Virus record (IMG/VR): IMGVR_UViG_3300023184_000081
Span: 1-64,000 of that record
Strand: one strand, 5' to 3'
Source: a virus
DNA length: 64,000 bases
Part shown: piece after piece, positions 18,038-27,426 of the stretch
Position numbering within the stretch: the stretch's first letter is position 1
Layout of the letters: every line of letters begins with the position of its first letter
Notes under the pieces: model-generated
Told to the model about the DNA's origin: nothing
The model's input: only the letters and a program-made list of their open reading frames with translations
Database searches by the model: none
Program-made: the position numbers and the translations under genes

Positions 18038-18044
18038 CTAAATA
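18038..18044 (+). promoter_or_regulatory. Weak late-promoter-like element CTAAATA
   Basis: ACTAAATAG at 18037-18045, 24 bases before the holin-like gene. It differs from the TATAAATA consensus at the first base; the same variant recurs at 28490. Confidence 0.3.
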
Positions 18045-18067
18045 GAATATAACTAGAAAGAAATAAC

Positions 18068-18424
18068 ATGGAAGAAAAGAAACAAGAAGATTGGATGCAA
18101 AAAAAATGGAGACCTGCTATGGGCTGGACTTATATGGTTATTTGTTTATTGGATATGGCAGTGTTTCCAGTTATTTGGAGCTTGGCTCAAGTCTTAACTA
18201 AGCAACCTCTTTCGCAATGGATGCCGCTTACATTACAGGGTGCTGGATTATTTCACATTGCAATGGGTGCAGTATTAGGTATTGCAGCGTTTGGTAGAAC
18301 TCAAGAAAAAGTAGCTGGTGCCGCAAATAATATTGAACCTGCAAAACCTACAGCGGCACCAATTGGATTTGTATCAACAACTGCTACAAAGAAACCGGTT
18401 CCCGCTGAGGATCAATCACTTTAA
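18068..18424 (+). CDS. Holin-like membrane protein
   Basis: A 118-residue protein starting with a charged segment and KWRPAMGW, then two to three hydrophobic helices between residues 20 and 78 and a polar tail. It resembles the three-helix holin family that includes gene-transfer-agent holins (WRP motif). It would open the membrane for the GH19 endolysin. Position in the lysis block supports this. Confidence 0.7.
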   Translation: MEEKKQEDWMQKKWRPAMGWTYMVICLLDMAVFPVIWSLAQVLTKQPLSQWMPLTLQGAGLFHIAMGAVLGIAAFGRTQEKVAGAANNIEPAKPTAAPIGFVSTTATKKPVPAEDQSL

Positions 18425-18433
18425 GGATCTAAT

Positions 18434-18622
18434 ATGAAGTCACTAATTTTGATTGGAACGCTACTATTCTTTGGATTGAATAGTAGTGTGTATGCTGCTG
18501 AAAGTAAGAAAGTTTGTAAAAATGTAACTGCAAAAGGTAAGACGACTGAAAAATGTAGAACGGTGAAAATTCACAAAAAACTTGATGGCAAAAAGATTCC
18601 GGAAAAGGCGAAGAAAAAATAA
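18434..18622 (+). CDS. Small secreted basic protein
   Basis: A 62-residue protein: signal peptide at about residues 1-21 (cleavage near VYAAE), then a Lys-rich mature chain with two Cys (KVCKN, EKCRT). It starts ten bases after the holin-like gene behind AAGGA. It is probably periplasmic; no function is recognised. Confidence 0.6.
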   Translation: MKSLILIGTLLFFGLNSSVYAAESKKVCKNVTAKGKTTEKCRTVKIHKKLDGKKIPEKAKKK

Positions 18623-18933
18623 TGGATAATATATTGATTATACGATTAATTAGTGGTGAAGAAGTTATTGCGAATATGTCACTGTTAGAATCAAGCGTCA
18701 CCTTAAAAGCACCCGCATCTATAATTATTCAATCTGGACGAGATGGGCGACCATCTATGGGATTGGCTGACTATTTGATGTTTGCAGATAATAAAGAAAT
18801 TAGAATTTCAACAGAACATATTCTATTTTCATACGAGCCGAATGCAGATATCAGAAATGCGTATAATTCGGCATTTGGTTCTGGAATAGTTGTAGCAAAA
18901 ACTACAGGAAATATTATTCCTTTTTCAAAATAA
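18622..18933 (+). CDS. LSm/Sm-like small beta-barrel protein (hypothetical)
   Basis: A 103-residue protein beginning MDNILIIRLISGEEVIANM, a pattern like the first strands of Sm/LSm barrels (a ligand-binding 'SGEEV' turn). It is widespread next to gene 43 in marine T4-like phages. RNA binding is only inferred. One base overlaps the upstream gene. Confidence 0.55.
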   Translation: MDNILIIRLISGEEVIANMSLLESSVTLKAPASIIIQSGRDGRPSMGLADYLMFADNKEIRISTEHILFSYEPNADIRNAYNSAFGSGIVVAKTTGNIIPFSK

Positions 18934-18936
18934 GCC

Positions 18937-18965
18937 TTTACATTTAGTTGTATATGAAGTATAAT
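18937..18965 (+). promoter_or_regulatory. sigma70-type promoter
   Basis: TTTACA at 18937-18942 and TATAAT at 18960-18965, spacer 17. It drives the DNA polymerase gene. Confidence 0.8.
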
Positions 18966-18990
18966 ACTATATTGACTTATTGGAAATACT

Positions 18991-21492
18991 TTGAGCAAAT
19001 TCTATACATCAGCTATTCTATGGGGAGATAATGTTCTTGTTCGTGGGTATGATGACGACGGAGCATTCTCCAAAAAGATACACTACAAACCGAAACTATT
19101 CGCTCTAGCTAAAACTAAATCAGCTGCGACTTGGTCGAGCATTGAAGGACTACCTCTAGAACCAATAGAGTTTGATTCAGTCACTGAAGCTAAAAACTTC
19201 ATCGAAAATTATAAAAATGTTACAGGGTTTCCTATCTATGGATTTTCTAGATATGAATATGCGTGGCTGAATGAAGAATATCGAAATGAAGTTGTATACG
19301 ATGTTGATAGAATTCGTGTCGCTAATATCGATATCGAAGTATACTCTGGAAACGGATTTCCGAATGTAAGTTCTGCGAGTGAAGAAATTACTGCAATCAC
19401 ACTTAAGAAAGACAAAATTTTCTATGTGTTTGGCTGTAATAATTATGAGCCTGAACGTGACGATGTAAAATATATTCATTGTAAGAATGAAAGGCATCTA
19501 TTGAAGGCGTTCTTAGATGAATGGGAACGCTACGGCGCTCCCGATATTCTGACTGGATGGAATATATCTTTCTTCGATATTCCATATCTAGTCAATCGTA
19601 TTCGTCAAGTTCTTGATGAAAAAGAATGTAAACGTCTTTCGCCATGGAAGCATATAAATGAGAAGACGACTAAATTCATGGGAAAAGAACATACATTAAT
19701 AACAATCGTTGGTGTTGCAGTTCTTGATTATCTTGAGATGTATAAGAAGTTCACATACACTCAGCAAGAATCTTATCGTCTAGATCATATAGCATTCACT
19801 GAACTTGGTGAAAAGAAATTAGATTTTCACGAACTGGGTTACGAAACTCTTCATGAATTTTATGAAAACGATTTCGTTAATTACATCAATTATAATATTC
19901 GAGATGTTGAGCTTGTAGATAAACTAGACGATAAGATGAAACTTATTGAGATGGTTTTAACTCTAGCATATGACGCCAAAGTCAATATGGCTGATACTTT
20001 CACGCAAGTTAAGATGTGGGATGTTATCATTCATAATCATCTATATAAAAAGAATATTGCTATTCCGCTTTCTGGAGGAGGTCATAAGTCCGAACAATTT
20101 ATTGGTGCTTATGTTAAGGATCCACAAGTCGGATCGAGCGATTGGGTAATATCATTCGACTTGAATTCATTGTATCCACACTTGATCATGCAGTATAATA
20201 TTTCTCCAGAAACTATGCTGAAGGGTAAGAAGGCAGATATATCTATTGATCACTTCTTGAGTGATAAACCACTTCCTCTTATCGATGGATATTGTCTTGC
20301 ACCAAATGGAAGCTATTTTAAAAATGATAAGCAAGGATTCCTTCCTGAAATTATGGAAAGGCTCTATGCAGATAGAACGATCTATAAAGAGAAGATGATT
20401 GTTTCTCAAAAGAAATATGAAGTAGCAAAAACTCCAGAAGAGAAGAAAAAGTATTCTAAAGAAATATCACGTTTCAAGAATATGCAGTTGGCTAGAAAAG
20501 TGCAATTGAATTCTGCTTACGGCGCGATTGGTAATCAGTATTTTAGATTCTTTGACATAGATCACGCAACTGCAATTACCATGGGCGGACAGTTAGCTAT
20601 TCGTTGGGCAGAAAATCATTTGAACATCTATATAAATAGATTGTTAAAAACAAATGAAATCGATTATGTTATTGCATCCGATACGGACAGTCTATACATT
20701 ACTTTTGGTAGGCTTGTGCAGAGTGTTTTTAAAGATAGAGACAACATTTCAAAAGAAAGAATTGTCGAATTCTTGGATAGGATTGCACGCGAGAAATTTG
20801 AACCTGTTATTGATGATATTTACCAGAGACTTGCTGAAAGATGCAGTGCTTTCCAACAGAAAATGAACATGAAGCGAGAGGTTATCGCTGATAGAGGAAT
20901 ATGGACAGCTAAAAAAAGATATATTCTAAACGTGTATGATAGTGAGGGTGTTCGTTATGCAAAACCTAAACTGAAGATGATGGGCGTCGAAACAGTTAAA
21001 TCATCCACTCCGTCTAGTTGTAGAGCAGCATTGACAGAGTCTTTGAATATTATCATGAATAATAGCGAAGAACGAATGCAAGAATATATCAAAGAGTTTA
21101 AGAAGAAATTTAAAACTCTACCGTTTGAGGATATATCGTTTCCAAGAAGTGTTCAGAATGTTCAATTCTATTCTAAGGAAACGAAAGCTATACCGATTGC
21201 AGTCCGAGGTGCGATTACATTCAATAAGGCTCTCAAAGATTTTAAACTAACAAAAAAATATGAGTCGATTAAAGATGGCGAGAAGATAAAATACTGCTAT
21301 ATGAAGATGCCAAATCCATTGCATGAAAATATTTTATCTATTGTATCCATTCTTCCTAAAGAATTTAAAATCAATGCATATGTGGATTACGATTTGCAAT
21401 TCGAAAAGGCGTTTCTTGATCCATTGCGATCAATATTAAATGTGATTCACTGGAAAGAAGAACCGATTGCATCTCTAGAAAACTTTTTTTAA
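18991..21492 (+). CDS. 43: Family B DNA polymerase, T4 gp43 homologue
   Basis: An 833-residue replicative polymerase. The exonuclease I motif DIEVYSG is near residue 114 and the exonuclease Asp segments follow (GWNISFFDIPYL). Polymerase motif A (DLNSLYPHL) is near 390, motif B (KVQLNSAYGAIGNQ) near 503 and motif C (DTDSLY) near 565. The start is TTG at 18991 with GGAAA upstream, consistent with translation down-tuning. It is the replisome core together with the clamp and loader upstream. Confidence 0.96.
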   Translation: MSKFYTSAILWGDNVLVRGYDDDGAFSKKIHYKPKLFALAKTKSAATWSSIEGLPLEPIEFDSVTEAKNFIENYKNVTGFPIYGFSRYEYAWLNEEYRNEVVYDVDRIRVANIDIEVYSGNGFPNVSSASEEITAITLKKDKIFYVFGCNNYEPERDDVKYIHCKNERHLLKAFLDEWERYGAPDILTGWNISFFDIPYLVNRIRQVLDEKECKRLSPWKHINEKTTKFMGKEHTLITIVGVAVLDYLEMYKKFTYTQQESYRLDHIAFTELGEKKLDFHELGYETLHEFYENDFVNYINYNIRDVELVDKLDDKMKLIEMVLTLAYDAKVNMADTFTQVKMWDVIIHNHLYKKNIAIPLSGGGHKSEQFIGAYVKDPQVGSSDWVISFDLNSLYPHLIMQYNISPETMLKGKKADISIDHFLSDKPLPLIDGYCLAPNGSYFKNDKQGFLPEIMERLYADRTIYKEKMIVSQKKYEVAKTPEEKKKYSKEISRFKNMQLARKVQLNSAYGAIGNQYFRFFDIDHATAITMGGQLAIRWAENHLNIYINRLLKTNEIDYVIASDTDSLYITFGRLVQSVFKDRDNISKERIVEFLDRIAREKFEPVIDDIYQRLAERCSAFQQKMNMKREVIADRGIWTAKKRYILNVYDSEGVRYAKPKLKMMGVETVKSSTPSSCRAALTESLNIIMNNSEERMQEYIKEFKKKFKTLPFEDISFPRSVQNVQFYSKETKAIPIAVRGAITFNKALKDFKLTKKYESIKDGEKIKYCYMKMPNPLHENILSIVSILPKEFKINAYVDYDLQFEKAFLDPLRSILNVIHWKEEPIASLENFF

Positions 21493-21500
21493 GGATTAAT

Positions 21501-21872
21501 ATGACCACCCACGCAGTAGTTCCCGCAGAGTATCTTTCATTGGATTATGGATTTTCGGCTGTTGATGAAAGTGCTATAAAGCCAATTGAGTCCATATCGA
21601 CGACAGAACAAGCTATTCCTTCTCAGGATATTCAACGTCTTGAAGAAAAAATAGACGCGCTTACTTCACTAGTATTTCAATTGGAACAACGTGGAGACGA
21701 AAATATAACTGAAGCGCAGTTGAAAGATAAGATACACAAACTAGAACAGATTATCGTTCCGCTTCTAAATAATCTTTTAAAGACTGCAGATAAGGAATAT
21801 ATCTTATGGCCGAATCGTGGTCCAATAGTTCAAAAACAATTGGATGCAGTATTAGCTATTACAAGAGGCTAA
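21501..21872 (+). CDS. Conserved T4-like phage protein with coiled coil
   Basis: A 123-residue protein. A disordered N-terminus is followed by a coiled coil at about residues 45-100, then a conserved-looking tail (EYILWPNRGPIVQKQLDAVL). The tail motif recurs in many T4-like phage hypotheticals near the replication genes. Function unknown. It directly abuts the PP-loop gene. Confidence 0.6.
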   Translation: MTTHAVVPAEYLSLDYGFSAVDESAIKPIESISTTEQAIPSQDIQRLEEKIDALTSLVFQLEQRGDENITEAQLKDKIHKLEQIIVPLLNNLLKTADKEYILWPNRGPIVQKQLDAVLAITRG

Positions 21873-22691
21873 ATGATTGATAAGTTACTATGTAATGAGA
21901 TACAGAAAAATTCTAAATCAGGATCTGTAGCTGTTTTAATGTCTGGTGGTGTTGATAGTATTTCTTGCGCTTTCTCTGCACATAGATTAGGTAAGAAAGT
22001 TCATGTGTATACGTTTCATTTAGAAAACGATCCTTCATATGATGCAATAAAGGCTATTGAAGTTGCAAAGATCATGAATTGGGATTATACTTTAACTGAA
22101 GTTCCTACTAAAAATCTCGAGAGTGATTTTATACATCTAGCTACAGATATCAAATGCAAAAAGAAGACTCATTTTGAATGCACATTTCCATTTCTATATG
22201 TATATCCGAAGATAAAAGAATCTGAGGTAATTTCTGGAATTGCAGCTGATGGTCATTATGGAGTTTCTAAGAAAGCGTGTATTCATTACAAATCACCAAA
22301 ATGTAAATTCGATGAATTCCGTATAGATTATTTTTCACAAAAAAATCCTGCAGGATTGATTCAACAAAAAATTCTAGCTAAACAATATGGTAAGAAATTC
22401 ATTGCTCCTTATTTAGAATCAAATGTAATTGATTTCTTTCGACGGTATGATTGGTATGAATTGAATAAACCATTTCAAAAACATCATGTAGTGAATTCTT
22501 TTCCTGAATTTAAAGAAATAGGTAAGTTTAAGAAACATATTAATCTTCAATTAGGTTCAAACATAGATAAATTATTTGAAACTCTTTTAGAAAACGATAG
22601 AATCAATTTCAAGAAACGAATTCGAGTTATGGATATATGTCGCGATTGGAGTAAATTAGGTAAAAGTTTATATGAAGATCAAAATCAATAA
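21873..22691 (+). CDS. PP-loop ATPase (asparagine-synthase-like)
   Basis: A 272-residue protein with the PP-loop SGGVDSISCAF at about residues 24-34. That motif adenylates substrates in asparagine synthetases, tRNA thiolases and QueC. The rest (ADGHYGVSKKA near 128) recalls the asparagine-synthase C-terminal domain; no glutaminase domain is present. The substrate cannot be fixed; tRNA or nucleotide modification is also possible. It overlaps the following membrane gene by 20 bases. Confidence 0.7.
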   Translation: MIDKLLCNEIQKNSKSGSVAVLMSGGVDSISCAFSAHRLGKKVHVYTFHLENDPSYDAIKAIEVAKIMNWDYTLTEVPTKNLESDFIHLATDIKCKKKTHFECTFPFLYVYPKIKESEVISGIAADGHYGVSKKACIHYKSPKCKFDEFRIDYFSQKNPAGLIQQKILAKQYGKKFIAPYLESNVIDFFRRYDWYELNKPFQKHHVVNSFPEFKEIGKFKKHINLQLGSNIDKLFETLLENDRINFKKRIRVMDICRDWSKLGKSLYEDQNQ

Positions 22692-23559
22692 AGACAGATC
22701 ATTAGCAATTTTTACGGGGATTACACTTTCATTTGTATCCGCGTGGTATGCCATAACTGGATTAGCTGCTATATTTTCTGCATCGTTTTGGCCAATCATT
22801 ATAATGGGAACTACTCTAGAGATAGGTAAAATTATTACAGCTTCTTATCTATACAGAAACTGGAGTATATTACCCTTTCTGATGAAAACTTATTTTTCTA
22901 TTGCAGTTATTATATTGATGTTTATCACGAGTATGGGTGTTTTCGGATTTCTTTCTAAAGCACATATAGATCAGAATCAATCTTCAGGTGACGTTCAATC
23001 TAAGATAGAAATGATAGACTCTAAGATAGAAAGAGAAAAGAGTCGGATAGATACTAGTGCGCTCGCCCTCAAACAATTAGATTCTGCAGTCAATAAAATC
23101 ATTTCAGATAAAGATGCAGAGCAAGGATTACGTTATAGAAAGAGTCAAGAAAAAGAACGGTTATCAATAAACAAAGAAATTAAAGATGCACAAAAAACTA
23201 TTGATGAACTTCAAACAGAAAAGATGCCACTAGCAAAAGAGATGCGTGCTGCCGAAAAAGAAGTCGGACCTATTCGTTATGTAGCCGAATTAATCTACGG
23301 AGAATCTAACAAAGAAATATTAGAGAAAGCAGTGCGATTTATGATCATCGCTTTGGTTTTAGTATTAGACCCATTGGCTTTATTACTCATAGTTTCCGCC
23401 AATATTAATTATTCGCAGAAATCCAAACCGACAGATATTTCTAATAAATATTCTATGGAAGCTCGGAAGTGGTTTAAGAGTAACGCAAATGCAGTAGCAA
23501 CAGATGGTAAGAATTGGATGGAAATGCCAGACGTAACTGTAACAAAAACAAAAAAATAA
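22672..23559 (+). CDS. Membrane protein with long cytoplasmic coiled coil
   Basis: A 295-residue protein. Two or three transmembrane helices lie in residues 10-90, a Lys/Glu-rich coiled coil at about 100-195, and another hydrophobic helix at about 222-245 (FMIIALVLVLDPLALLLIV). Similar proteins are common in T4-like phages next to uvsX. The role is unknown. The gene is not preceded by a promoter and is probably read from the polymerase transcript. Confidence 0.6.
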   Translation: MKIKINKDRSLAIFTGITLSFVSAWYAITGLAAIFSASFWPIIIMGTTLEIGKIITASYLYRNWSILPFLMKTYFSIAVIILMFITSMGVFGFLSKAHIDQNQSSGDVQSKIEMIDSKIEREKSRIDTSALALKQLDSAVNKIISDKDAEQGLRYRKSQEKERLSINKEIKDAQKTIDELQTEKMPLAKEMRAAEKEVGPIRYVAELIYGESNKEILEKAVRFMIIALVLVLDPLALLLIVSANINYSQKSKPTDISNKYSMEARKWFKSNANAVATDGKNWMEMPDVTVTKTKK

Positions 23560-23562
23560 GCC

Positions 23563-23591
23563 TTTACATATCTCGAAATATAGTTTATAAT
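23563..23591 (+). promoter_or_regulatory. sigma70-type promoter
   Basis: TTTACA at 23563-23568 and TATAAT at 23586-23591, spacer 17. It drives uvsX and the helicase. Confidence 0.8.
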
Positions 23592-23614
23592 ATACTTTAT
23601 ACAAGGAGTTTCAT

Positions 23615-24724
23615 ATGTCGAAATACGATTTTATCAAAAACATGATTAAGGATCTTGGCGATGTTGATACACATTTGGCGGACGATGGTTTACATTCCTC
23701 AGAATATTCTGGAGCTATCGATACTGGCTCTTATATTCTTAATGCTGCACTAACTGGAAGCATCTACGGCGGAGTTCCAAATAATAAGATCACCGCATTC
23801 GCAGGTGAAAGTGCTACAGGAAAAACATTTTTCGTTCTAGGAATTGCTAAAAGGTTTCTGGACGATAATAAAGATGCAGCAATTTTCTACTATGACACAG
23901 AAGCTGCTGTTACTAAACAGATGATGCTTGATCGCGGGATTGATACGAAACGAGTTATCATTGTTGAAACAGATACCATTCAGAATTTTAGAACTCATGC
24001 GATTAAAGTCCTAGATAATTATGCTAAGATCTCGAAGGATGATCGTCCTCCAATGCTTATGATTCTAGATTCCTTTGGTATGTTGTCGAGCACGAAAGAA
24101 ATTTCTGATTCTACTGAAGGTTCAGAAACCAAAGATATGACCAAAGCTGCTTTAGCTAAAGCAACCTTTCGAGTGCTTTCATTGAAGCTGGCAAAAATTA
24201 ATGTTCCTCTGATCATCACCAATCACGTCTATGCAGCTATCGGTTCTTTCTTTCCTACAAATGAAATTTCTGGCGGATCCGGATTGAAATACGCAGCATC
24301 ACAGATTGTAATGCTGTCAAAGAAAAAAGATAAAGAGGGAACTGAAGTCGTAGGCAATATCATTCACTGCAAGATGCACAAGAGTCGAATGACAAAAGAA
24401 AATAAGATGGTTGATGTTAAACTATCTTATTCTAAAGGTCTAGATCGCTATTATGGATTGTTGGATCTTGCTGAAAAATACGGTATCATTAAGAAGGTCA
24501 GCACTCGTTACGAACTTCCAGATGGAACTAAAGTTTTTGGTAAAACAATTAATGACGAACCAGAAAAATACTTTACAAAAGATCTCCTTGATCAATTAGA
24601 AGTTGCAGCTGCTCGTGAATTTAAATATGGACAAGAAACTAAGTCCGACGATGGATCAATTGAAACTACACAGAAGAAAGTAAATGAGAATCGAATCGAC
24701 GATACTGAATCATCTGTTGCATGA
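23615..24724 (+). CDS. uvsX: RecA-like recombinase, T4 UvsX homologue
   Basis: A 369-residue recombinase. Walker A (GESATGKTFF) is near residue 64, Walker B (MLMILDSFG) near 148, and an ITNHVYAAIGSFF loop near 198. It forms the strand-exchange filament used in recombination-dependent replication together with gp46/gp47. AAGGAG precedes ATG 23615. The 3' end overlaps the helicase start by 41 bases. Confidence 0.95.
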   Translation: MSKYDFIKNMIKDLGDVDTHLADDGLHSSEYSGAIDTGSYILNAALTGSIYGGVPNNKITAFAGESATGKTFFVLGIAKRFLDDNKDAAIFYYDTEAAVTKQMMLDRGIDTKRVIIVETDTIQNFRTHAIKVLDNYAKISKDDRPPMLMILDSFGMLSSTKEISDSTEGSETKDMTKAALAKATFRVLSLKLAKINVPLIITNHVYAAIGSFFPTNEISGGSGLKYAASQIVMLSKKKDKEGTEVVGNIIHCKMHKSRMTKENKMVDVKLSYSKGLDRYYGLLDLAEKYGIIKKVSTRYELPDGTKVFGKTINDEPEKYFTKDLLDQLEVAAAREFKYGQETKSDDGSIETTQKKVNENRIDDTESSVA

Positions 24725-26099
24725 TGATAGCTATGCACGAAAAGTTATTCCCTTCCTTAAAGAAAAGTATTTTGTAGATTCAAGCGAAAGGCTCGTTTTC
24801 AAACAGATCGAGTCTTTCGTTTCAAAATATAATTCACTGCCAACAAAAGAAGCACTTTCAATTGAGTTAAATAATTTAATCGGAGTTGGTGAGTCTGAAC
24901 ATAAGCAATCTTCAGAACTTATCGACAGCTTAACTCCTCCAGAAAAGGTTGACGAAACTTGGTTGCTGAATACAACTGAGCAGTTCTGTCAGGAGAAAGC
25001 TGTATACAATGCCATTATGGATAGTATTCATATTCTGGATGGAAAGGAAAAGCATCAGGATAAAGGTAATATCCCACAGATATTGACTGATGCTCTTGCC
25101 ATCTCTTTCGATAATCATATTGGTCATGATTTTCTAGAGGACTTTGCAGAGCGATATGATTTTTATCATCGCGTTGAAGAGAAAGTTCTTTTCGATTTAG
25201 ATATGATGAATAAGATAACTCGCGGCGGATTTTCTAAGAAGTCATTGAACATTGTCATGGCTGGAACTGGCGTTGGTAAAACTCTAGCGATGTGTCATTT
25301 CGCAGCAGCAAATATGATGCTCGGAAAGAATGTTCTTTATATCACCATGGAAATGGCTGAAGAAAAGATTGCGGAACGTATTGATGCGAACCTTTTGAAT
25401 GTTGCATGTGAAGATCTAGCTAATCTTTCCAAAGATCTGTATGAAACAAAAGTTTCTAAGGTCCGCGCAAAAACTGTTGGAAAACTCATCATCAAGGAAT
25501 ATCCAACAGCAACTGCTCACGTTGGTCATTTCCGCCATCTACTCAATGAGCTAAATCTGAAGCGAACATTCAAACCAGATATTATCTATCTAGATTATCT
25601 GAATATCGCTATGTCTTCGCGAGTTAAACCTGGAGCAAATATAAATAGCTACACTTATATTAAATCTATCGCGGAAGAATTGAGAGGATTGGCAGTTGAA
25701 TTTAATGTTCCTATCGTCAGCGCAACACAAACAACTCGATCTGGTTTCAGTAACTCAGATCCGGATTTAACTGATACCTCAGAATCCTTTGGTCTCCCAG
25801 CCACAGCAGATTTCATGATAGCACTTATATCATCGGATGAACTGCAAAATTTAAATCAAATAATGATTAAGCAATTAAAAAATCGATACAATGATCTTAC
25901 ACTTCATTCTAAGTTCGTTGTCGGTATTGATAGATCTAAGTTTCGATTATATGATGTAGAGCAATCAGCACAGGAAGATCTTATCGTCGATAAGCCAGCG
26001 TTCGATAAGAGTAAGTTTGGGTCGCGTGCGAATGAAGAAGATTCCATGCGTTGGGCTACTAAAAAAATGGGTCGTAAAGACTTTAGCGGATTTAAATAG
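24684..26099 (+). CDS. 41: Replicative DnaB-like helicase, T4 gp41 homologue
   Basis: A 471-residue hexameric helicase. An N-terminal DnaB-type domain (ILNHLLHDDSYARKVIPFL) is followed by Walker A (AGTGVGKTLAM) near residue 193, an ITMEMAEEKIAERID motif near 223 and a YLDYLNIAM Walker B near 300. It unwinds the fork ahead of gp43 and works with the gp61-like primase at 40 kb. It starts inside uvsX, so the two are translationally coupled. Confidence 0.95.
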   Translation: MRIESTILNHLLHDDSYARKVIPFLKEKYFVDSSERLVFKQIESFVSKYNSLPTKEALSIELNNLIGVGESEHKQSSELIDSLTPPEKVDETWLLNTTEQFCQEKAVYNAIMDSIHILDGKEKHQDKGNIPQILTDALAISFDNHIGHDFLEDFAERYDFYHRVEEKVLFDLDMMNKITRGGFSKKSLNIVMAGTGVGKTLAMCHFAAANMMLGKNVLYITMEMAEEKIAERIDANLLNVACEDLANLSKDLYETKVSKVRAKTVGKLIIKEYPTATAHVGHFRHLLNELNLKRTFKPDIIYLDYLNIAMSSRVKPGANINSYTYIKSIAEELRGLAVEFNVPIVSATQTTRSGFSNSDPDLTDTSESFGLPATADFMIALISSDELQNLNQIMIKQLKNRYNDLTLHSKFVVGIDRSKFRLYDVEQSAQEDLIVDKPAFDKSKFGSRANEEDSMRWATKKMGRKDFSGFK

Positions 26100-26107
26100 G
26101 GTGTAAT

Positions 26108-26275
26108 ATGGGAAAAACTTGGAGAAAAGAACGCTACGAATCAGACGAAAATTCCAATCGTAGTTTTGCTAAAAGCCAAAAAAGGCATTGGGTTGAGCAA
26201 GAAATTATTGAGGAATTTGGATATGAGGCATCAGAAGGCGAAGACGAAGACGAAGAAGTGAAGAATAATAAATAG
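26108..26275 (+). CDS. Small acidic-tailed protein
   Basis: A 55-residue protein: basic N-terminus (GKTWRKERY), aromatic middle, and a tail rich in Glu and Asp. It starts eight bases after the helicase stop. Such small fork-associated proteins are common in T4-like phages; no function recognised. Confidence 0.55.
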   Translation: MGKTWRKERYESDENSNRSFAKSQKRHWVEQEIIEEFGYEASEGEDEDEEVKNNK

Positions 26276-26299
26276 TGATATATCTTCATGGAGAACTAG

Positions 26300-26785
26300 A
26301 TGAGGAATTCGATATTATCAGTGCGAAATGCTCCGAAAGGAACTCTAAAGCAATTTAGATCAGCTACGCGATCGATATCTGCTCATCTTCTTGGTAGTAG
26401 ACTTTCCGAATTAATATCTATACATCTAATATTCTGTAAGGATCTCTGTAAGAAAGAGTTCGTTTATGGAGATTGTGGCTGGGAAGACGATAGCTGTCCG
26501 CCAAGAATGTTTACGATACGCATAGATTCTGGTATGACGAGGTTCCAACAATTTATTACATTAAGCCACGAATTGGTTCATATGAAACAATTCGCTAAAG
26601 GTGAGCTTTATGATTACACTTATCGTCCAGAAATTACTAGATGGAAACGAAGAAAAATTAATGTAGAGAAAACAGATTATCAAGATTTGCCTTGGGAAAA
26701 AGAAGCATACAAACTGCAAAGAAATTTAATTATTTCGTGGGCTAAAGAAACAGGGAATATGAAATTCATACACAAGAAAAAATAG
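26300..26785 (+). CDS. Putative zinc metallopeptidase (HEXXH)
   Basis: A 161-residue protein with TLSHELVHMKQFAKG at about residues 88-102, a zincin signature. It continues with a conserved-looking DLPWEKEAY segment that could supply a third ligand (Glu). It resembles small SprT/ImmA-type phage metalloproteins. ATG 26300 has GGAG seven to ten bases upstream. Substrate unknown. Confidence 0.65.
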   Translation: MRNSILSVRNAPKGTLKQFRSATRSISAHLLGSRLSELISIHLIFCKDLCKKEFVYGDCGWEDDSCPPRMFTIRIDSGMTRFQQFITLSHELVHMKQFAKGELYDYTYRPEITRWKRRKINVEKTDYQDLPWEKEAYKLQRNLIISWAKETGNMKFIHKKK

Positions 26786-26797
26786 CCCTTTTGGTAT

Positions 26798-26805
26798 TAT
26801 AAATA
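26798..26805 (+). promoter_or_regulatory. T4-type late promoter TATAAATA
   Basis: A consensus late box five bases before the ATG at 26811. At the usual T4 spacing transcription would begin at or next to that ATG, so this mRNA would be almost leaderless. It opens the block of capsid-targeted proteins. Confidence 0.65.
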
Positions 26806-26810
26806 AGTGT

Positions 26811-27422
26811 ATGTTAAAATTCACAGAATTCATCGCAGAAGATATGAGAGCAAGTTCGCTTTCTATTTTCGATATAGATGACACTCTCTTTCGCACAACA
26901 ACAAAAGTGTTCGTTGTAAAAGGTGATAGACGTGTTAAAACATTAACACCAGCAGAATTTAATGTCTACAAATTAAAATCTGGAGAAGAATTCGACTTCT
27001 CCGAGTTTCGTTCGGCTGAAGTATTTAACGCCACTGCGCGTCCTGTCGATACTGTATTTAAAACAGCAAAGAAGATGCTGAGTAAATTCAGAGACAGTCC
27101 TCAGAAAAAAATCATTATCATCACAGCTAGAGCTGATCTAGATGATAAAAAACTATTCCTAGCTACATTTAAGAAATATGGATTCGATATCAATCGTGTT
27201 CATGTTGAACGTGCAGGCAATAGAAGTATACCGGGTCCGGCTGCAAAAGCACAGATCACTTCTGAGTATCTACAAAAAGGAAATTACACTGTTGCAAGAA
27301 TGTTTGATGACGCTGTAAAAAATCTTCAATCATTCCTTGCGCTCAAAAGAGAATTTCCTAAAGTTAATTTCGAAGCATTCTTGATACATGAGAATGGTTC
27401 AATTACTAGATACGGAGGATAG
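26811..27422 (+). CDS. HAD-family phosphatase with capsid-targeting N-terminus
   Basis: A 203-residue protein. Residues 1-10 (MLKFTEFIAE) match the T4 internal-protein targeting peptide, which the prohead protease cuts after Glu10. After it comes a HAD motif I (FDIDDTLF) at residues 20-27, motif II (IIITARAD) near 105 and a late motif (ARMFDDAVKN) near 162, as in PseT-like 3'-phosphatases. I infer an internal head protein that may be ejected with the DNA. The substrate is unknown. Confidence 0.7.
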   Translation: MLKFTEFIAEDMRASSLSIFDIDDTLFRTTTKVFVVKGDRRVKTLTPAEFNVYKLKSGEEFDFSEFRSAEVFNATARPVDTVFKTAKKMLSKFRDSPQKKIIIITARADLDDKKLFLATFKKYGFDINRVHVERAGNRSIPGPAAKAQITSEYLQKGNYTVARMFDDAVKNLQSFLALKREFPKVNFEAFLIHENGSITRYGG

Positions 27423-27426
27423 GATA

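Noticed and set aside
20625-25660. TATAAATA matches inside the polymerase (near 20630) and helicase (near 25650) genes
   Set aside because: They lie deep in coding sequence with no gene start nearby; AT-rich codons produce them by chance.
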